DNA of 64,000 nucleotides, taken from positions 33,673-97,672 of the forward strand of contig NZ_BMQK01000024.1 in NCBI RefSeq assembly GCF_014648075.1, read 5' to 3'. The notes below the pieces were generated by a model. The model was not told the origin of the DNA. It worked only from the letters and a program-made list of their open reading frames with translations, and did not search any database. A program made the position numbers and the translations under genes. Every line of letters begins with the position of its first letter. The first letter of the stretch is position 1. Shown here piece by piece: positions 8,859-37,600 of this stretch. The DNA is from Streptomyces ruber (GTDB lineage Bacteria; Actinomycetota; Actinomycetes; Streptomycetales; Streptomycetaceae).

Positions 8859-10094
8859 TTGCCCGCCCGAAGGAACGTCCGGGGAATCCCCCTGCGGGGC
8901 CCGGCCGCGCTGGTGCTCACCGCGCTGCTCGCCACGGCTTGCGCCGGCGGGGACGACGACTCGCCCTCCCCGCGGGCGAGTTCCTCGTCCGCCGTCCCCC
9001 ACGGATACGTCGAAGGAGCCAAGGAGGCGGCCGAACAGCAGTCGCGGCTGGTGATCGGCGACCCCGCGAGCGGTGAGACCCGGGTCCTCGACCTGATCAC
9101 CGGGGAGACGCACGAGGTGTCCCCGGTCGAGGACACCGCCGGACTCACCACGGACGGCCGGTTCGGCTACTTCCACACCCCGGGCGGCATCCGGGTCCTC
9201 GACGGCGGGGCCTGGATGGTCGACCACGGCGACCACGTGCACTACTACAGCGCGGAGATACGCGACGTCGGACAGCTCCCCGGGGGCCCGGGCACCCAGG
9301 TCCGCAGCGACATCGCCGTGACCGCGGTGACCGGCGAGGACGGCCGGACCAGGCTCTACGACCGGACCGAACTGGACAAGGGGAGGATCGGCTCGCCCCG
9401 CACGCTCCCGGGAACGCACGAGGGTGCCGTCGTGCCGTACGAGGAGCACCTGCTCGCCGTCGAGGAGAGCGGGGGCCGGACGAAGGTGGCCGTGTACGAC
9501 CGCGAGGGCGGACGCGTCGCGTCGCCGGACGCGGAGTGCGAACAGCCGCGGGGCGACGCCGTCACCCGGCGCGGCGTGGTCCTCGGATGCGCCGACGGCG
9601 CCCTGCTCGTCCGCGCCTCGGACGGCGCGTTCACCGCCGAGAGGATCCCGTACGGCGAGGACGTGCCGGAGGACGAACGGGCCACGGCCTTCCGTCACCG
9701 CTCCGGCAGCGACACCCTCACGGCACCGGCCGGGGACCGGGCCGTGTGGGTCCTGGACGTCACGGAGCGCACCTGGACCCGGGTGGCGACCGACGGGCCC
9801 GTCGTCGCGGCCAACACCGCGGGCGAGGGCTCCCCGTTGCTCGTCCTCCAGTCCGACGGCGCGCTGCACGGCTACGACATCGCCTCCGGCGAGCCCACGG
9901 CCGAGACCGAGCCCCTCCTGAAGGACACCGGCACGGCCACCGCGCCCGTCATCGAGGTCGACCGCAGCCGGGCCTACCTCAACGACCCCGGAGGCAAGCG
10001 CGTGTACGAGATCGACTACAACGACGAGCTGCGTATCGCGCGCACCTTCGACCTGGACGTCGCCCCGGCTCTCATGGTGGAGACGGGCCGATGA
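8859..10094 (+). CDS. aztD: AztD-like zinc chaperone lipoprotein (copy 1)
   Basis: Probable extracytoplasmic beta-propeller that hands zinc to the binding protein AztC. The 411-residue protein starts at TTG 8859 (GGAGG 8 nt upstream). It has an RR-containing signal peptide and lipobox LLATAC with Cys28, so it is membrane-anchored outside the cell. Propeller-type repeats are visible (TGETHEVSPVEDTAGLTTDGRFGYF, GGIRVLDGGAWMVDHGDHVHYY, VVLGCADGALLV). The cluster DHGDHVH near residue 125 is a plausible zinc site typical of AztD. Its stop overlaps the aztC start (ATGA), implying translational coupling. It is a diverged paralogue of the lipoprotein encoded at 11134. Confidence 0.8.
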   Translation: MPARRNVRGIPLRGPAALVLTALLATACAGGDDDSPSPRASSSSAVPHGYVEGAKEAAEQQSRLVIGDPASGETRVLDLITGETHEVSPVEDTAGLTTDGRFGYFHTPGGIRVLDGGAWMVDHGDHVHYYSAEIRDVGQLPGGPGTQVRSDIAVTAVTGEDGRTRLYDRTELDKGRIGSPRTLPGTHEGAVVPYEEHLLAVEESGGRTKVAVYDREGGRVASPDAECEQPRGDAVTRRGVVLGCADGALLVRASDGAFTAERIPYGEDVPEDERATAFRHRSGSDTLTAPAGDRAVWVLDVTERTWTRVATDGPVVAANTAGEGSPLLVLQSDGALHGYDIASGEPTAETEPLLKDTGTATAPVIEVDRSRAYLNDPGGKRVYEIDYNDELRIARTFDLDVAPALMVETGR

Positions 10095-11056
10095 GAGGGA
10101 ACGGCACGACGGCGCGCGCGATCCGGCCGCGCACCTGGCTCCTCGCGCTGCTCACCGCCCTGACGGCCGTCCTGGCCACCGCCTGCGCGAGCGGTGACGA
10201 ACGCCCCCGGGTCGTGGTGACCACCAACATCCTCGGCGACGTCACCAGGGAGATCGTCGGCGACGAGGCCGACGTCACCGTACTGATGAAGCCCAACGCG
10301 GACCCCCACTCCTTCGGCCTGTCGGCCGCGCAGGCGGCCGAGCTGGAGCGCGCCGACCTCGTCGTCTACAACGGGCTGGGCCTGGAGGAGAACGTCCTGC
10401 GGCACGTCGACGCCGCCCGTGAGGCCGGGGTCGCCACCTTCGCCGCGGGCGAGGCGGCGGATCCGCTGACCTTCCAGGCGCACGACGACGGCGGTCCCGA
10501 GGAGGGGGCCGGACAGCCCGACCCGCACTTCTGGACCGACCCCGACCGGGTGCGCAGGGCCGCCGGCCTGATCGCCGGCCAGGTGGTCGAGCACGTGGAC
10601 GGAGTGGACGAGAAGACGGTCCGGGACAACGCCGCCCGCTACGACGAGGAACTCGCCGACCTCACCACCTGGATGGAGAGGTCCTTCGACACCGTCCCCG
10701 AGGACAACCGCGCGCTGGTGACCAACCACCACGTCTTCGGCTACCTCGCCGAACGCTTCGGGTTCCGGGTGATCGGCGCGGTCGTCCCGAGCGGTACGAC
10801 GCTGGCCTCGCCCAGCTCCTCCGACCTGCGCTCGCTCACCGAGGCCATGGAGGACGCCGGGGTGCGCACCGTCTTCGCCGACTCCTCCCAGCCGACGCGG
10901 CTGGCCGAGGTGCTGCGCACGGAACTGGGCGGCCAGGTGCGCGTCGTGAAGCTCTACTCCGAGTCGCTGACCGAGCGGGGTGGGGGCGCCGACACCTACG
11001 TACGCATGATGCGCGCCAACACCACCGCCATGACCGACGGCCTGACCGCGGGCTGA
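10091..11056 (+). CDS. aztC: Zinc-binding lipoprotein of the ABC importer (AztC/ZnuA-like)
   Basis: Captures zinc outside the membrane for the AztAB importer. The 321-residue cluster A-I protein has a signal peptide with lipobox LATAC (Cys32) and the fold's two lobes joined by a long helix. Candidate metal ligands are His73 (ADPHSF), His146 (DPHFW), His213 or His214 (TNHHVFGY) and Asp264 (VFADSS), the set expected for AztC/ZnuA proteins. The flexible loop between the first two histidines is short (HDDGGPEEGAG), not the long His-rich loop of classical ZnuA. That fits the AztC type, which receives zinc from AztD. ATG 10091 overlaps the upstream stop by 4 nt. Confidence 0.9.
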   Translation: MRGNGTTARAIRPRTWLLALLTALTAVLATACASGDERPRVVVTTNILGDVTREIVGDEADVTVLMKPNADPHSFGLSAAQAAELERADLVVYNGLGLEENVLRHVDAAREAGVATFAAGEAADPLTFQAHDDGGPEEGAGQPDPHFWTDPDRVRRAAGLIAGQVVEHVDGVDEKTVRDNAARYDEELADLTTWMERSFDTVPEDNRALVTNHHVFGYLAERFGFRVIGAVVPSGTTLASPSSSDLRSLTEAMEDAGVRTVFADSSQPTRLAEVLRTELGGQVRVVKLYSESLTERGGGADTYVRMMRANTTAMTDGLTAG

Positions 11057-11133
11057 TCAGCCGCTCTCCCGGCACCACCCGACCGACCCACCGACGAACG
11101 CCGCGTCCGCGCGGCACAAGAGAGGAACACACT

Positions 11134-12339
11134 GTGAACAAGACGGTACGCAACAGAGCGCTCATGGGGACGGCGCTCGCCCTGGCGGTGTCCACGGTCC
11201 TGACCGCCTGCGGGGGCGGCGGGGACGACGGCTCCTCGTCCGGGGCGAAGGCCGCGGGCACGCCGAGCGCCTCGGCCGCCGACGTCAAGGACCCGCTGGT
11301 CGCCACCTTCGACGGTGGCCTGTACATCCTGGACGGCGAGACCCTCGAGGTCGCCGAGACCATCGAGCTGCCCGGCTTCAACCGGGTCAACCCCGCCGGC
11401 GACGACTCCCACGTCATCGTCTCCACCGACAGCGGCTTCCGGGTCCTGGACGCCGCCGGGGCGAAACTCACCGACATCACGTACGAGGGCGCCAAGCCCG
11501 GACACGTCGTCCGGCACGCCGGCAAGACCGTGCTGTTCACCGACGGCACCGGCGAGGTCAACGTGTTCGACCCCGCCGATCTCGCCGGCGGCGGGAAGCC
11601 GGAGGGCCGGACGTACGCCTCGGCGGAGGCGCACCACGGCGTCGCCATCGAGCTGGCCAACGGCGAACTGCTCAGCACCCTCGGCGACGAGGAGAAGCGG
11701 ACCGGCGCCCTCGTCCTGGACAAGGACAACAAGGAGATCACGCGCAACGAGAGCTGCCCCGGCGTCCACGGCGAGGCGGCGGCCAAGGGCGAGGCGATCG
11801 CCGTGGGCTGCGAGGACGGCATCCTCATCTACAAGGACGGCGAGTTCACCAAGATCGACGCCCCCGACGACTACGGCCGCATCGGCAATCAGGCCGGCAG
11901 CGAGGAGTCGACGGTCCTCCTGGGCGACTACAAGACCGACCCGGAGGCCGAGCTGGAGCGGCCGACCCGCATCTCGCTGATCGACACGGAGACCAAGAAG
12001 CTGCGCCTCGTCGACCTGGGGACCAGCTACTCGTTCCGCTCGCTCGCGCGCGGCCCGCACGGCGAGGCGCTGGTGCTCGGCACGGACGGCGCCCTCCACG
12101 TCATCGACCCGGAGACCGGCGAGGTGGAGAAGGAGATCCTGGTCGTCGACGAGTGGCAGGAGCCGCTGGACTGGCAGCAGGCCAGGCCCACCGTCTTCGT
12201 CCGTGACCACACCGCGTACGTGTCCGAGCCGAGCAAGAAGGGCCTGTACGCCGTCGACCTGGAGTCGGGCGAGAAGGTCACGTCGGTGACCCTGCCGAAG
12301 AGCACGAACGAACTGTCCGGGGTCGTCGCGGGTCACTGA
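11134..12339 (+). CDS. aztD: AztD-like zinc chaperone lipoprotein (copy 2)
   Basis: Second probable extracytoplasmic beta-propeller zinc chaperone, 401 residues, from GTG 11134 with AGAGAGG upstream. It has a signal peptide and lipobox LTAC with Cys26. Propeller repeats include DGGLYILDGETLEVAETIEL and DGALHVIDPETGEVEKEI. Likely metal-site residues are in AHHGVAIE, SCPGVHGEAAAKG and VGCEDGILIY. It keeps the CxxxHG...GCxDG pattern but lacks the DHGDHVH cluster of copy 1. It lies 77 bp after aztC and is the last gene of the presumed operon. Two AztD paralogues flanking one AztC suggest separate affinities or partners, which is inference. Confidence 0.8.
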   Translation: MNKTVRNRALMGTALALAVSTVLTACGGGGDDGSSSGAKAAGTPSASAADVKDPLVATFDGGLYILDGETLEVAETIELPGFNRVNPAGDDSHVIVSTDSGFRVLDAAGAKLTDITYEGAKPGHVVRHAGKTVLFTDGTGEVNVFDPADLAGGGKPEGRTYASAEAHHGVAIELANGELLSTLGDEEKRTGALVLDKDNKEITRNESCPGVHGEAAAKGEAIAVGCEDGILIYKDGEFTKIDAPDDYGRIGNQAGSEESTVLLGDYKTDPEAELERPTRISLIDTETKKLRLVDLGTSYSFRSLARGPHGEALVLGTDGALHVIDPETGEVEKEILVVDEWQEPLDWQQARPTVFVRDHTAYVSEPSKKGLYAVDLESGEKVTSVTLPKSTNELSGVVAGH

Positions 12340-12366
12340 TCCGCGGGACCGTCCACACAGGTGCGC

Positions 12367-12394
12367 GGGGCCGCCCGGAGATCCGGGCGGCCCC
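12367..12394 (+). terminator. Terminator of the azt operon
   Basis: Perfect 12-bp stem GGGGCCGCCCGG / CCGGGCGGCCCC with AGAT loop, starting 28 bp after the last aztD stop. It marks the boundary between the zinc locus and the peptide cluster. Confidence 0.8.
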
Positions 12395-13223
12395 GCCTCT
12401 CTCCTGTCCGGAGCAGTGATGAGTGGATCATCCGGCCTCCATGACCCCTGCCGGCGGTCCGCCGAGTACGCCCGCGCACACCGTGATCGCGAACGCCGGC
12501 TGCTCCCTCCGTGCGCCGGATCGTCACCCGTGCCGGAAGCCCGCAAGGAACCCGTGCCAAAGGCCCGCGAAGAACCTGTGCAGGGCGCCCGCAAGGAGCC
12601 GGATCCGGCCGGGACCCGCGGGTGACGAGAAGTCACTTCCGATGCGGGAGGTTTGACTCCGGAGCGACGGGATAGACGCTCTCGCGGTGGGCTGCTGACG
12701 GGCCGTCTCCCCCTCACTTGCGGGGTTGCCATCCCGTTACCCCACGTGAATAACTGTGAGCGCATTCGGCTGGACGGATCACGCCGGAGCGCGTTCCCGG
12801 CACCACGCACAGCACGAATCGTGAGACAGGACAGTCCTGCGCGGAGTCGCTGCGCGGGGAGAGCCGCTGGGGGATGTAGTGATCTCTGCTTGGTGTCCGA
12901 GGCGCGTGCCGCCAGGCTGCGAGCGTGCGGGCCTGCCGGCCACGTGGCGGACGTCCGGACCGCTCGGGACCGCCGCTCCGCCGTACGGAACCTGCCCCTA
13001 GGTCCGCCGGTGTCGTCGGAAGCACCTGCGTTCCGTGAAGCCACGGACGGGCGGGTCGCCTCCGAGCGGCGGCGGGTCCGGGCCCGATCGCGAATCGGCC
13101 ACCCGGCGCGCAGCGAGGGCCGCCGCGCGTGCCGCACCCGTTGACCGCGCCAAGACGGCCACGGCTTCCTGTCCGGCGAAGGCACAGCACCGCCGGATCC
13201 GCGCGTCCTCCCAAGGAGAAACG
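12395..13223. other. Gene-free stretch before the peptide cluster
   Basis: About 830 bp with no convincing coding frame. It contains a threefold 24-bp tandem repeat (12527-12598) and a less GC-rich patch around 12740-12760 (GTGAATAACTGTGAGCGC) that may hold a promoter. The cluster's promoter must lie here, but I could not pick a clear -35/-10. I saw no Zur-box match. Confidence 0.5.
12527..12598 (+). repeat. Three imperfect 24-bp tandem repeats
   Basis: Units begin CCCGTGCCGGAAGC, CCCGTGCCAAAGGC and CCTGTGCAGGGCGC, and each ends CCGCAAGGAA or a close variant. Because the unit is a multiple of three it keeps a frame open (EPVPKAREEP-like), but no start site or family supports a gene. Confidence 0.6.
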
Positions 13224-14432
13224 GTGACAAGCACACAACTGTCCGGGACCGAATCGCCCCTGGACGCGTTATCCGACCGGTGGCGGTCCTTGCGCGAGGC
13301 GGGCCCGGTGACCTACGACGCGGAGCAGAAGCAGTGGCGTGTCGTGGACCACCGGGGGGTCTCCGCCGTGCTCGCCGACCCGGCGACGTACTCCTCCGAC
13401 CTCACGCCGATCGCCCCCACCCAGGAGGACTTCGAGATCTTCCGGCAGGGCAATTTCGTTGGCATGGACCCGCCAAAGCAGCGCAAGCTCCGCACCCTGG
13501 TGAGCCAGGCCTTCACCCCGAGAGTGGTTCACGGGCTCGAACCGCGCATCGAGGCCGTGTGCGCGCGTCTGCTCGACGGTGTCGCCGACCGCGACCGGTT
13601 CGACCTGGTCGACACCCTCGCCCACCCCCTGCCGATCATCGTGATCGCCGAGCTCCTCGGCATCCCGGCCGACGACCACAGGCTGTTCCAGGAGTGGGCC
13701 GGCACCCTCTTCGGCGGCGACCAGCTCGGCGACGACCCCGACATGGCCGACCTGGAACGGGCGCTGGAGGCCATCGCCCCCACCGTGCGCGAGATGAACG
13801 GCTACGTGCTGGACCACATCCGGCACCGCCGTGCCCACCCCGGGGACGACCTCACCAGCAGACTCCTCGCCGCCGAGGTGGACGGAGCGCGCCTGGCGGA
13901 CGAGGAGATCGTCGGATTCGTCGCCCTGCTGCTGGTCGCCGGACACATCACCACCACCGCGCTGCTCGGCAACGCGGTGGTCGCCTTCGACCGGCATCCC
14001 GGTACCCTCGCCGCGCTGCGTGAGGACCCCGGCCGGCTCCCGGACGCCGTCGAGGAAGTACTGCGCTGGCTGCCGCCCTTCCCCGAGCTGGGACGGCGCA
14101 CCACCCGGCCGGTGGTGCTCGGCGGCCACGAGATCCCGGCCGACACCCTGCTGATGGCGCACCTGGGCGCCGCCAACCGTGACCCCTCCCGCTTCACCGC
14201 TCCGGACGTCTTCGACGTGGCCCGCAGTCCGAATCCCCATCTGACCTTCGGCCACGGCATTCACTTCTGCTTCGGCGCGCCCCTGGCCCGGCTGGAGGCG
14301 CGGATCGCGCTGCATCTGCTGCTGGAACGTTTCCCCATAATCGCGGTCCCCTCCCACAGCGACGTCACGTACCAGAACCCGGCCGTCATCGTCGGCGTAC
14401 GACACCTGCCGATCGCCGTCACCAGGCAGTGA
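13224..14432 (+). CDS. Cytochrome P450 of the peptide cluster
   Basis: Probable tailoring monooxygenase acting on the cyclic peptide or a carrier-bound residue; it needs ferredoxin partners encoded elsewhere. The 402-residue protein starts at GTG 13224 with AAGGAG upstream. It has the K-helix ExxR (EVLR), the PERF-equivalent DPSRFTAPDVFDVARSPNPHLTFG region, and heme ligand Cys349 in FGHGIHFCFG. The I-helix reads AGHITTT (residues 239-245): the acidic residue normally before the threonine is isoleucine, while the catalytic threonine remains. Codon 16 (13269-13271) is TTA, so translation likely depends on the bldA tRNA. It is the first gene of the cluster, followed 111 bp later by the macrocyclase. 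The site of oxidation cannot be told from sequence. Confidence 0.9.
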   Translation: MTSTQLSGTESPLDALSDRWRSLREAGPVTYDAEQKQWRVVDHRGVSAVLADPATYSSDLTPIAPTQEDFEIFRQGNFVGMDPPKQRKLRTLVSQAFTPRVVHGLEPRIEAVCARLLDGVADRDRFDLVDTLAHPLPIIVIAELLGIPADDHRLFQEWAGTLFGGDQLGDDPDMADLERALEAIAPTVREMNGYVLDHIRHRRAHPGDDLTSRLLAAEVDGARLADEEIVGFVALLLVAGHITTTALLGNAVVAFDRHPGTLAALREDPGRLPDAVEEVLRWLPPFPELGRRTTRPVVLGGHEIPADTLLMAHLGAANRDPSRFTAPDVFDVARSPNPHLTFGHGIHFCFGAPLARLEARIALHLLLERFPIIAVPSHSDVTYQNPAVIVGVRHLPIAVTRQ

Positions 14433-14543
14433 CGCGCGTCGACGCGCGCAGGTCCCGTACCGCTCACCCACGGGCCGGCCACGCGTCGTTCTCCCCGCTC
14501 CCGCACCCGCACCCGCCCCGCTCTCACCAGGAGTCCCCTTCCC

Positions 14544-15893
14544 ATGCCGCACCCCACCGCCGCTCCGGCCGCCGACCTGTCGCCGTCCCCGTTACGCCGT
14601 GAGCTGCAGAGCCGCCTCGACTCCCTGGCACGCGCCCACCACGTGCCCGGCGCCCAACTGGCCGTCCACACCGGCACGCACACCGTCAGCGTGCACACCG
14701 GCACGGCCGACGCCCTGACGGAGACCCCGTTCACCGCGGACACGGCCGTACCCCTGGGCTCCGTCACCAAGGTCGGCACGGCCGCCGCCGTGCTGCTCCT
14801 CGCCGACGACGGGGACCTCGACCTCGACGAGCCCGCCGCGGAACTGCTCCCCGAGTTACGGCCGTTGGCGGGCGTGACCGTGCGGCACCTGCTCAGCCAC
14901 ACCGCCGGTCTGCCCACCGGACCCGACTCCGACAGCGCCGCCTCCACCACCGCCGCGCGCTACCTCTCGGCCGTCTGCACCCCGCGGAGCGTCCTGTTCC
15001 CGCCGGGCACGGGCTTCTCCTACTCCAACGCCGGCTATGTCGCCGCCGGCCGGATCGTGTCCGAGACGACGGGCATGACCTGGCGGGAAGCGCTGCGGGC
15101 GCTCCTCCTGGAACCCCTCGGCATCGTCCCCGCCCTCCTCGGCGACGCCACCCCCGCACGGCCGGTGGCCTCCGGCCACGCCCTCAACACCGCCACGGGC
15201 CTGGTGCGCCCGGCCCACCAGAACCTCGCCCCGGTGGAGGCCCCGGCCGGGGCCCTGCTGGCGAGCGCCGAGGACCTGGTGACCCTGGGCAGGGCCGTCA
15301 TCGGCCGGTCCGCCGTCCTGCCCGCGTCCGTCGCCGCCCTCATGCGCCGCGGCGAACCGGCCGCCGACCCCGGTGCCCTGGCGGACTCCTGGGGCCTGGG
15401 CCTCGCCCTCTTCCGGCAGGACGGCCGCGTGTGGTGCGGCCACGACGGCAACGCCCAGGGCACCTCCTGCCATCTGCGCGCCGAGCCGGACAGCGGTGTC
15501 GTCGTCGCCTTCACCGGCAACGCCGGCGGCGCCACCGCCCTGTGGCGGGACCTCGCCGCCGACCTCGCCCGGCTCACCGGCATCCGGGTGCCCACCGCCC
15601 CGGCCACCGCCCGCCGCGGTCCCGCCGTACCGCTGCCCGAGTGCGCCGGCAGCTACCGCAACGGGAGCACCGAGTTCGCGGTCAAACTCGACGGCGACGG
15701 CACGCCGACCCTGTCCGTCGACGGCGACTACCCCGTACCGCTGGTGTGCTACCCGGACCTGTCCTGCGACCTGGTCGACCCGTCGACCGGCCGGCACGAG
15801 CCCGGCGGCCGCTTCCACCGCGACCCCGCCACCGGGACCATCGACCGCCTGCAGATATCCGGACGCACCGCACGCCGCACCGGCACCGTCTGA
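14544..15893 (+). CDS. PBP-type thioesterase, trans-acting peptide macrocyclase (SurE-like)
   Basis: Expected to take the finished peptide from the last carrier domain and close it head to tail. The 449-residue protein belongs to the serine beta-lactamase/penicillin-binding fold. The nucleophile motif SVTK has Ser73 and Lys76, YSN is at 160-162, and HDGN starts at His300. After about residue 355 a smaller beta-rich (lipocalin-like) domain follows (CAGSYRNGSTEFAVKL). This two-domain layout matches stand-alone PBP-type thioesterases such as SurE of surugamide. Those prefer a C-terminal D-residue, and the last NRPS module ends in an epimerase and has no thioesterase. No signal peptide is visible, supporting a cytosolic role rather than cell-wall or beta-lactam chemistry. 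Start ATG 14544 has CAGGAG upstream. Two TTA codons (14592 and 14856) suggest bldA control. Confidence 0.9.
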   Translation: MPHPTAAPAADLSPSPLRRELQSRLDSLARAHHVPGAQLAVHTGTHTVSVHTGTADALTETPFTADTAVPLGSVTKVGTAAAVLLLADDGDLDLDEPAAELLPELRPLAGVTVRHLLSHTAGLPTGPDSDSAASTTAARYLSAVCTPRSVLFPPGTGFSYSNAGYVAAGRIVSETTGMTWREALRALLLEPLGIVPALLGDATPARPVASGHALNTATGLVRPAHQNLAPVEAPAGALLASAEDLVTLGRAVIGRSAVLPASVAALMRRGEPAADPGALADSWGLGLALFRQDGRVWCGHDGNAQGTSCHLRAEPDSGVVVAFTGNAGGATALWRDLAADLARLTGIRVPTAPATARRGPAVPLPECAGSYRNGSTEFAVKLDGDGTPTLSVDGDYPVPLVCYPDLSCDLVDPSTGRHEPGGRFHRDPATGTIDRLQISGRTARRTGTV

Positions 15894-16027
15894 CCGTGCC
15901 GCGTCCGTAGCACGCACCCGCTCCCGTCCCGTACGCCCGGACCCCGCGCCGCTCAGGTGTGCCCGCAGGCCGCCCGAGACCGGCGCGCCGGGTCCGCGCG
16001 CTCCCACGCCCGAAGGACTTCACCCCG

Positions 16028-34675
<18,648 letters not shown>

Positions 34676-34688
34676 GGACCGGACAACC

Positions 34689-37600
34689 ATGACGTCTTCG
34701 AAGTCAGACCGCGCCGAGGCCCTGCCGCAGGACCTGAGGGAAGCGCTCCGCCGCCGGCTCGCCGGACGGGCCGCCGGTACTCCCGGCACCCCCGGCGCCG
34801 CCGCCCCGCAGGGCATCCCGCGGGCGGACCGCACCCGGCCGCTGCCCCTGTCCTTCGCCCAGCAGCGCCTGTGGTTCCTGGACCGGCTGCGCCCCGGCGA
34901 CCCGCGCTACAACAGCGCCGTCGCGCTGCGCCTGACCGGGACCCTCGACCACGCCGCGCTGTCCGGCGCGCTGGAGCACGTGGTGGAGCGGCACGAGGCG
35001 CTGCGCACCACGTTCCGGGAGACCGACGGCGCACCCGTGCAGACCGTGCACCCCGCCGGGTCGCTCCCGCTGCCCGTGAGGGACCTGACGGCCCCCGGCG
35101 ACGGACCGGCCGACCTGGACGCGGTGCTGCTCGCCGAGTACGAGCGCCCCTTCGACCTGCACACCGGGCCGCTGCTGCGCGCCCTGCTGCTGCGGGAGTC
35201 GCCCGACGCGCACGTCCTGCTGCTGACGGCCCATCACATCGTCACCGACGGCTGGTCGATGGGCGTGCTGCTGCAGGAGCTGTGCGCCGCCTACGACGCC
35301 CTCGCGCGGGGCGAACGGCCCGCGCTGCCGCCGGTGGCCGCGCAGTACCCGGACTTCGCCGTCTGGCAGCGCGAGCGGCTGTCCGGGTCCCGGCTGGAAC
35401 GGCGACTGGCGCACTGGAAGGAGCGGCTGTCCGGGGCGGTGGCGCCCGAGCTGCCGCTGGACCGGCCGCGCCGCGGCGAGGAGTCCGGCGCGGGCGCCGT
35501 GCACACCTTCACCGTCCCCGCGGCCACCACGGCCCGCCTCAAGCACCTCGCGGCCGAGCAGCACACCACCCTGTTCACCGCCCTGGTCGCCGCCTGCCAG
35601 GCCCTGCTGGCCCGCTGGTCCGGGCAGGACGACATCACCGTCGGCTCGCTGACCCCCGGACGCGGGCGCACCGACCTGGAGCGGGCCGTCGGGTTCTTCG
35701 TCGACACCGTCGTGCTGCGCACCCGCGTCGAGGCCGGAGGTTCCTTCCGCGAGCTGCTCGCCGCCGCCGCGGACACCGTCAACGACGCCTTCGCGCACGG
35801 CGACACGCCGTTCGAGCGGCTGGTGGAGGCCGTCGGTACGACCCGGGAGGCGGGCCGCAACCCCCTGTTCGACGTGATGGTCCTGCTGCACCCCGCGCCG
35901 CCCGCCGCACCCGACCCGCACGGCCTGGCCACCGCCCCGGTCGCCGTGCCCCGGCGGGCCGCCACGTTCGACCTGAGCGTGGAGTTCGTCCCGGACGGGG
36001 ACGGGCTGACCGGTCTGCTGGAGTACCGCACCGACCTGTTCGACGCGGCCACCGCCGCACGCATGGCGGACCAGCTGCTGCGCGTCCTGGACGGCGCCAC
36101 GGCCGCACCGGACCGGCCGCTGGGCGCCCTGCCCCTGCTCTCGCCCCGGCAGGAGCGGCAGGTCACGCGGGACTGGAACGCGACCGCGCGGCCCGTGCCC
36201 GAGGAGACCCTGCCCGAGCTGTTCGCACGGCAGGCCGCCCGCGCCCCGCACGTCACCGCCCTGGTCGCCGGGGACGTGACCCTGGACCACGCGACGCTCG
36301 ACGCGCGCGCCGACCGGCTGGCCCGCCACCTGGTCGCGCGCGGCGCGGGCCCCGAGCGCCTGGTCGCCCTCCGGCTGCCGCGCACCGCCGACATGATCGT
36401 GGCGATCCTCGCCGTCTGGAAGGCCGGCGCCGGCTACCTGCCCCTGGACCCGGCGCTGCCCGAGGAACGGGTGCGGTTCCTGCTGGACGACGCGAGACCC
36501 GCGCTCGTCCTGGACGAGGCCGCGCTGCGGGACGTCCCCGACACGCCCTCCGGCGCACTGACGGCGCCGGACCCCGACACCACCGCCTACGTCATCTACA
36601 CCTCCGGCTCCACCGGCCGCCCCAAGGGCGTGACCGTGACGCACCGGTCCCTGGCCAACCTCCTGGCGGGCCATCGCGAGGGCTTCGTCGCCGAGGCGGG
36701 CGGCGGGCCGCTGCGGGTGGCGCTGACGGCGTCGTTCTCCTTCGACACCTCGCTGGAGGGCGTGCTGCTGATGGCCGACGGCCACCCGCTGCACCTGGTC
36801 GACGAGACGACCCGGCTGGACGCCGCCGCACTGGTCGAGTACGTCGTCGGGCACCGCATCGACTTCCTCGACCTGACCCCCACCTACCTGCGCCAGCTGC
36901 TGCCCGCCGGACTGCTCACCGACCCGCGCCACCGCCCCCGGGTGCTGATGCTCGGCGGCGAGGCCGTCGGACCCGGCCTGTGGCGGGAGCTGGCGAACCG
37001 GCGGGACGTGGCCGCGTACAACTTCTACGGGCCCACCGAGTGCACGGTCGACGCCCTGGCCTGCCGCATCGAGGGCGACGGCCGCCCGACCGTCGGCCGG
37101 CCGCTGCCCAACGTGCGCGCCTACGTCCTCGACGACCGGCTCCAGCCCGTACCGCCCGGAGTCGGCGGCGAGCTGTACCTGGCCGGCGTGCAGCTGGCGC
37201 GCGGCTACACCGGCCGCCCGGGGCTGACCGCCGCACGGTTCCTGCCCGACCCGTTCGGCGAGCCCGGCGCCCGCATGTACCGCACCGGCGACCTGGCCCG
37301 CTGGACCGCCGACGGACGCCTGGACCACCTGGGGCGCGCCGACGACCAGGTCAAGGTGCGCGGCCACCGCATCGAGCCCGGCGAGGTCGAGGCGGCCCTG
37401 ACCGACCAGCCCGCGATCGCCGCCGCCGCGGTCGTCGCCGTCACCGACCCGCACGGCCACACCCGGCTCGCCGCCTACCTCGTCCCCGCCGACCGCGAGG
37501 CGCCGCCCGCCGCCGCCGACGTGCGGGCGGCCTGCCGGCGCGTCCTGCCCGACCACATGGTGCCGTCCTCCTTCACCGTGCTCGACGCCCTGCCGACGAC

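Noticed and set aside
12416..12656. Small frames containing EPVPKAREEP-like repeats
   Set aside because: The frame is open only because the repeat unit is 24 bp; there is no ribosome site and no homology.
14544..15893. Beta-lactamase or D-alanyl carboxypeptidase (resistance) identity for the SxxK protein
   Set aside because: No signal peptide, a C-terminal lipocalin-like domain, and location between a P450 and an NRPS lacking a thioesterase; the PBP-type thioesterase reading fits better.
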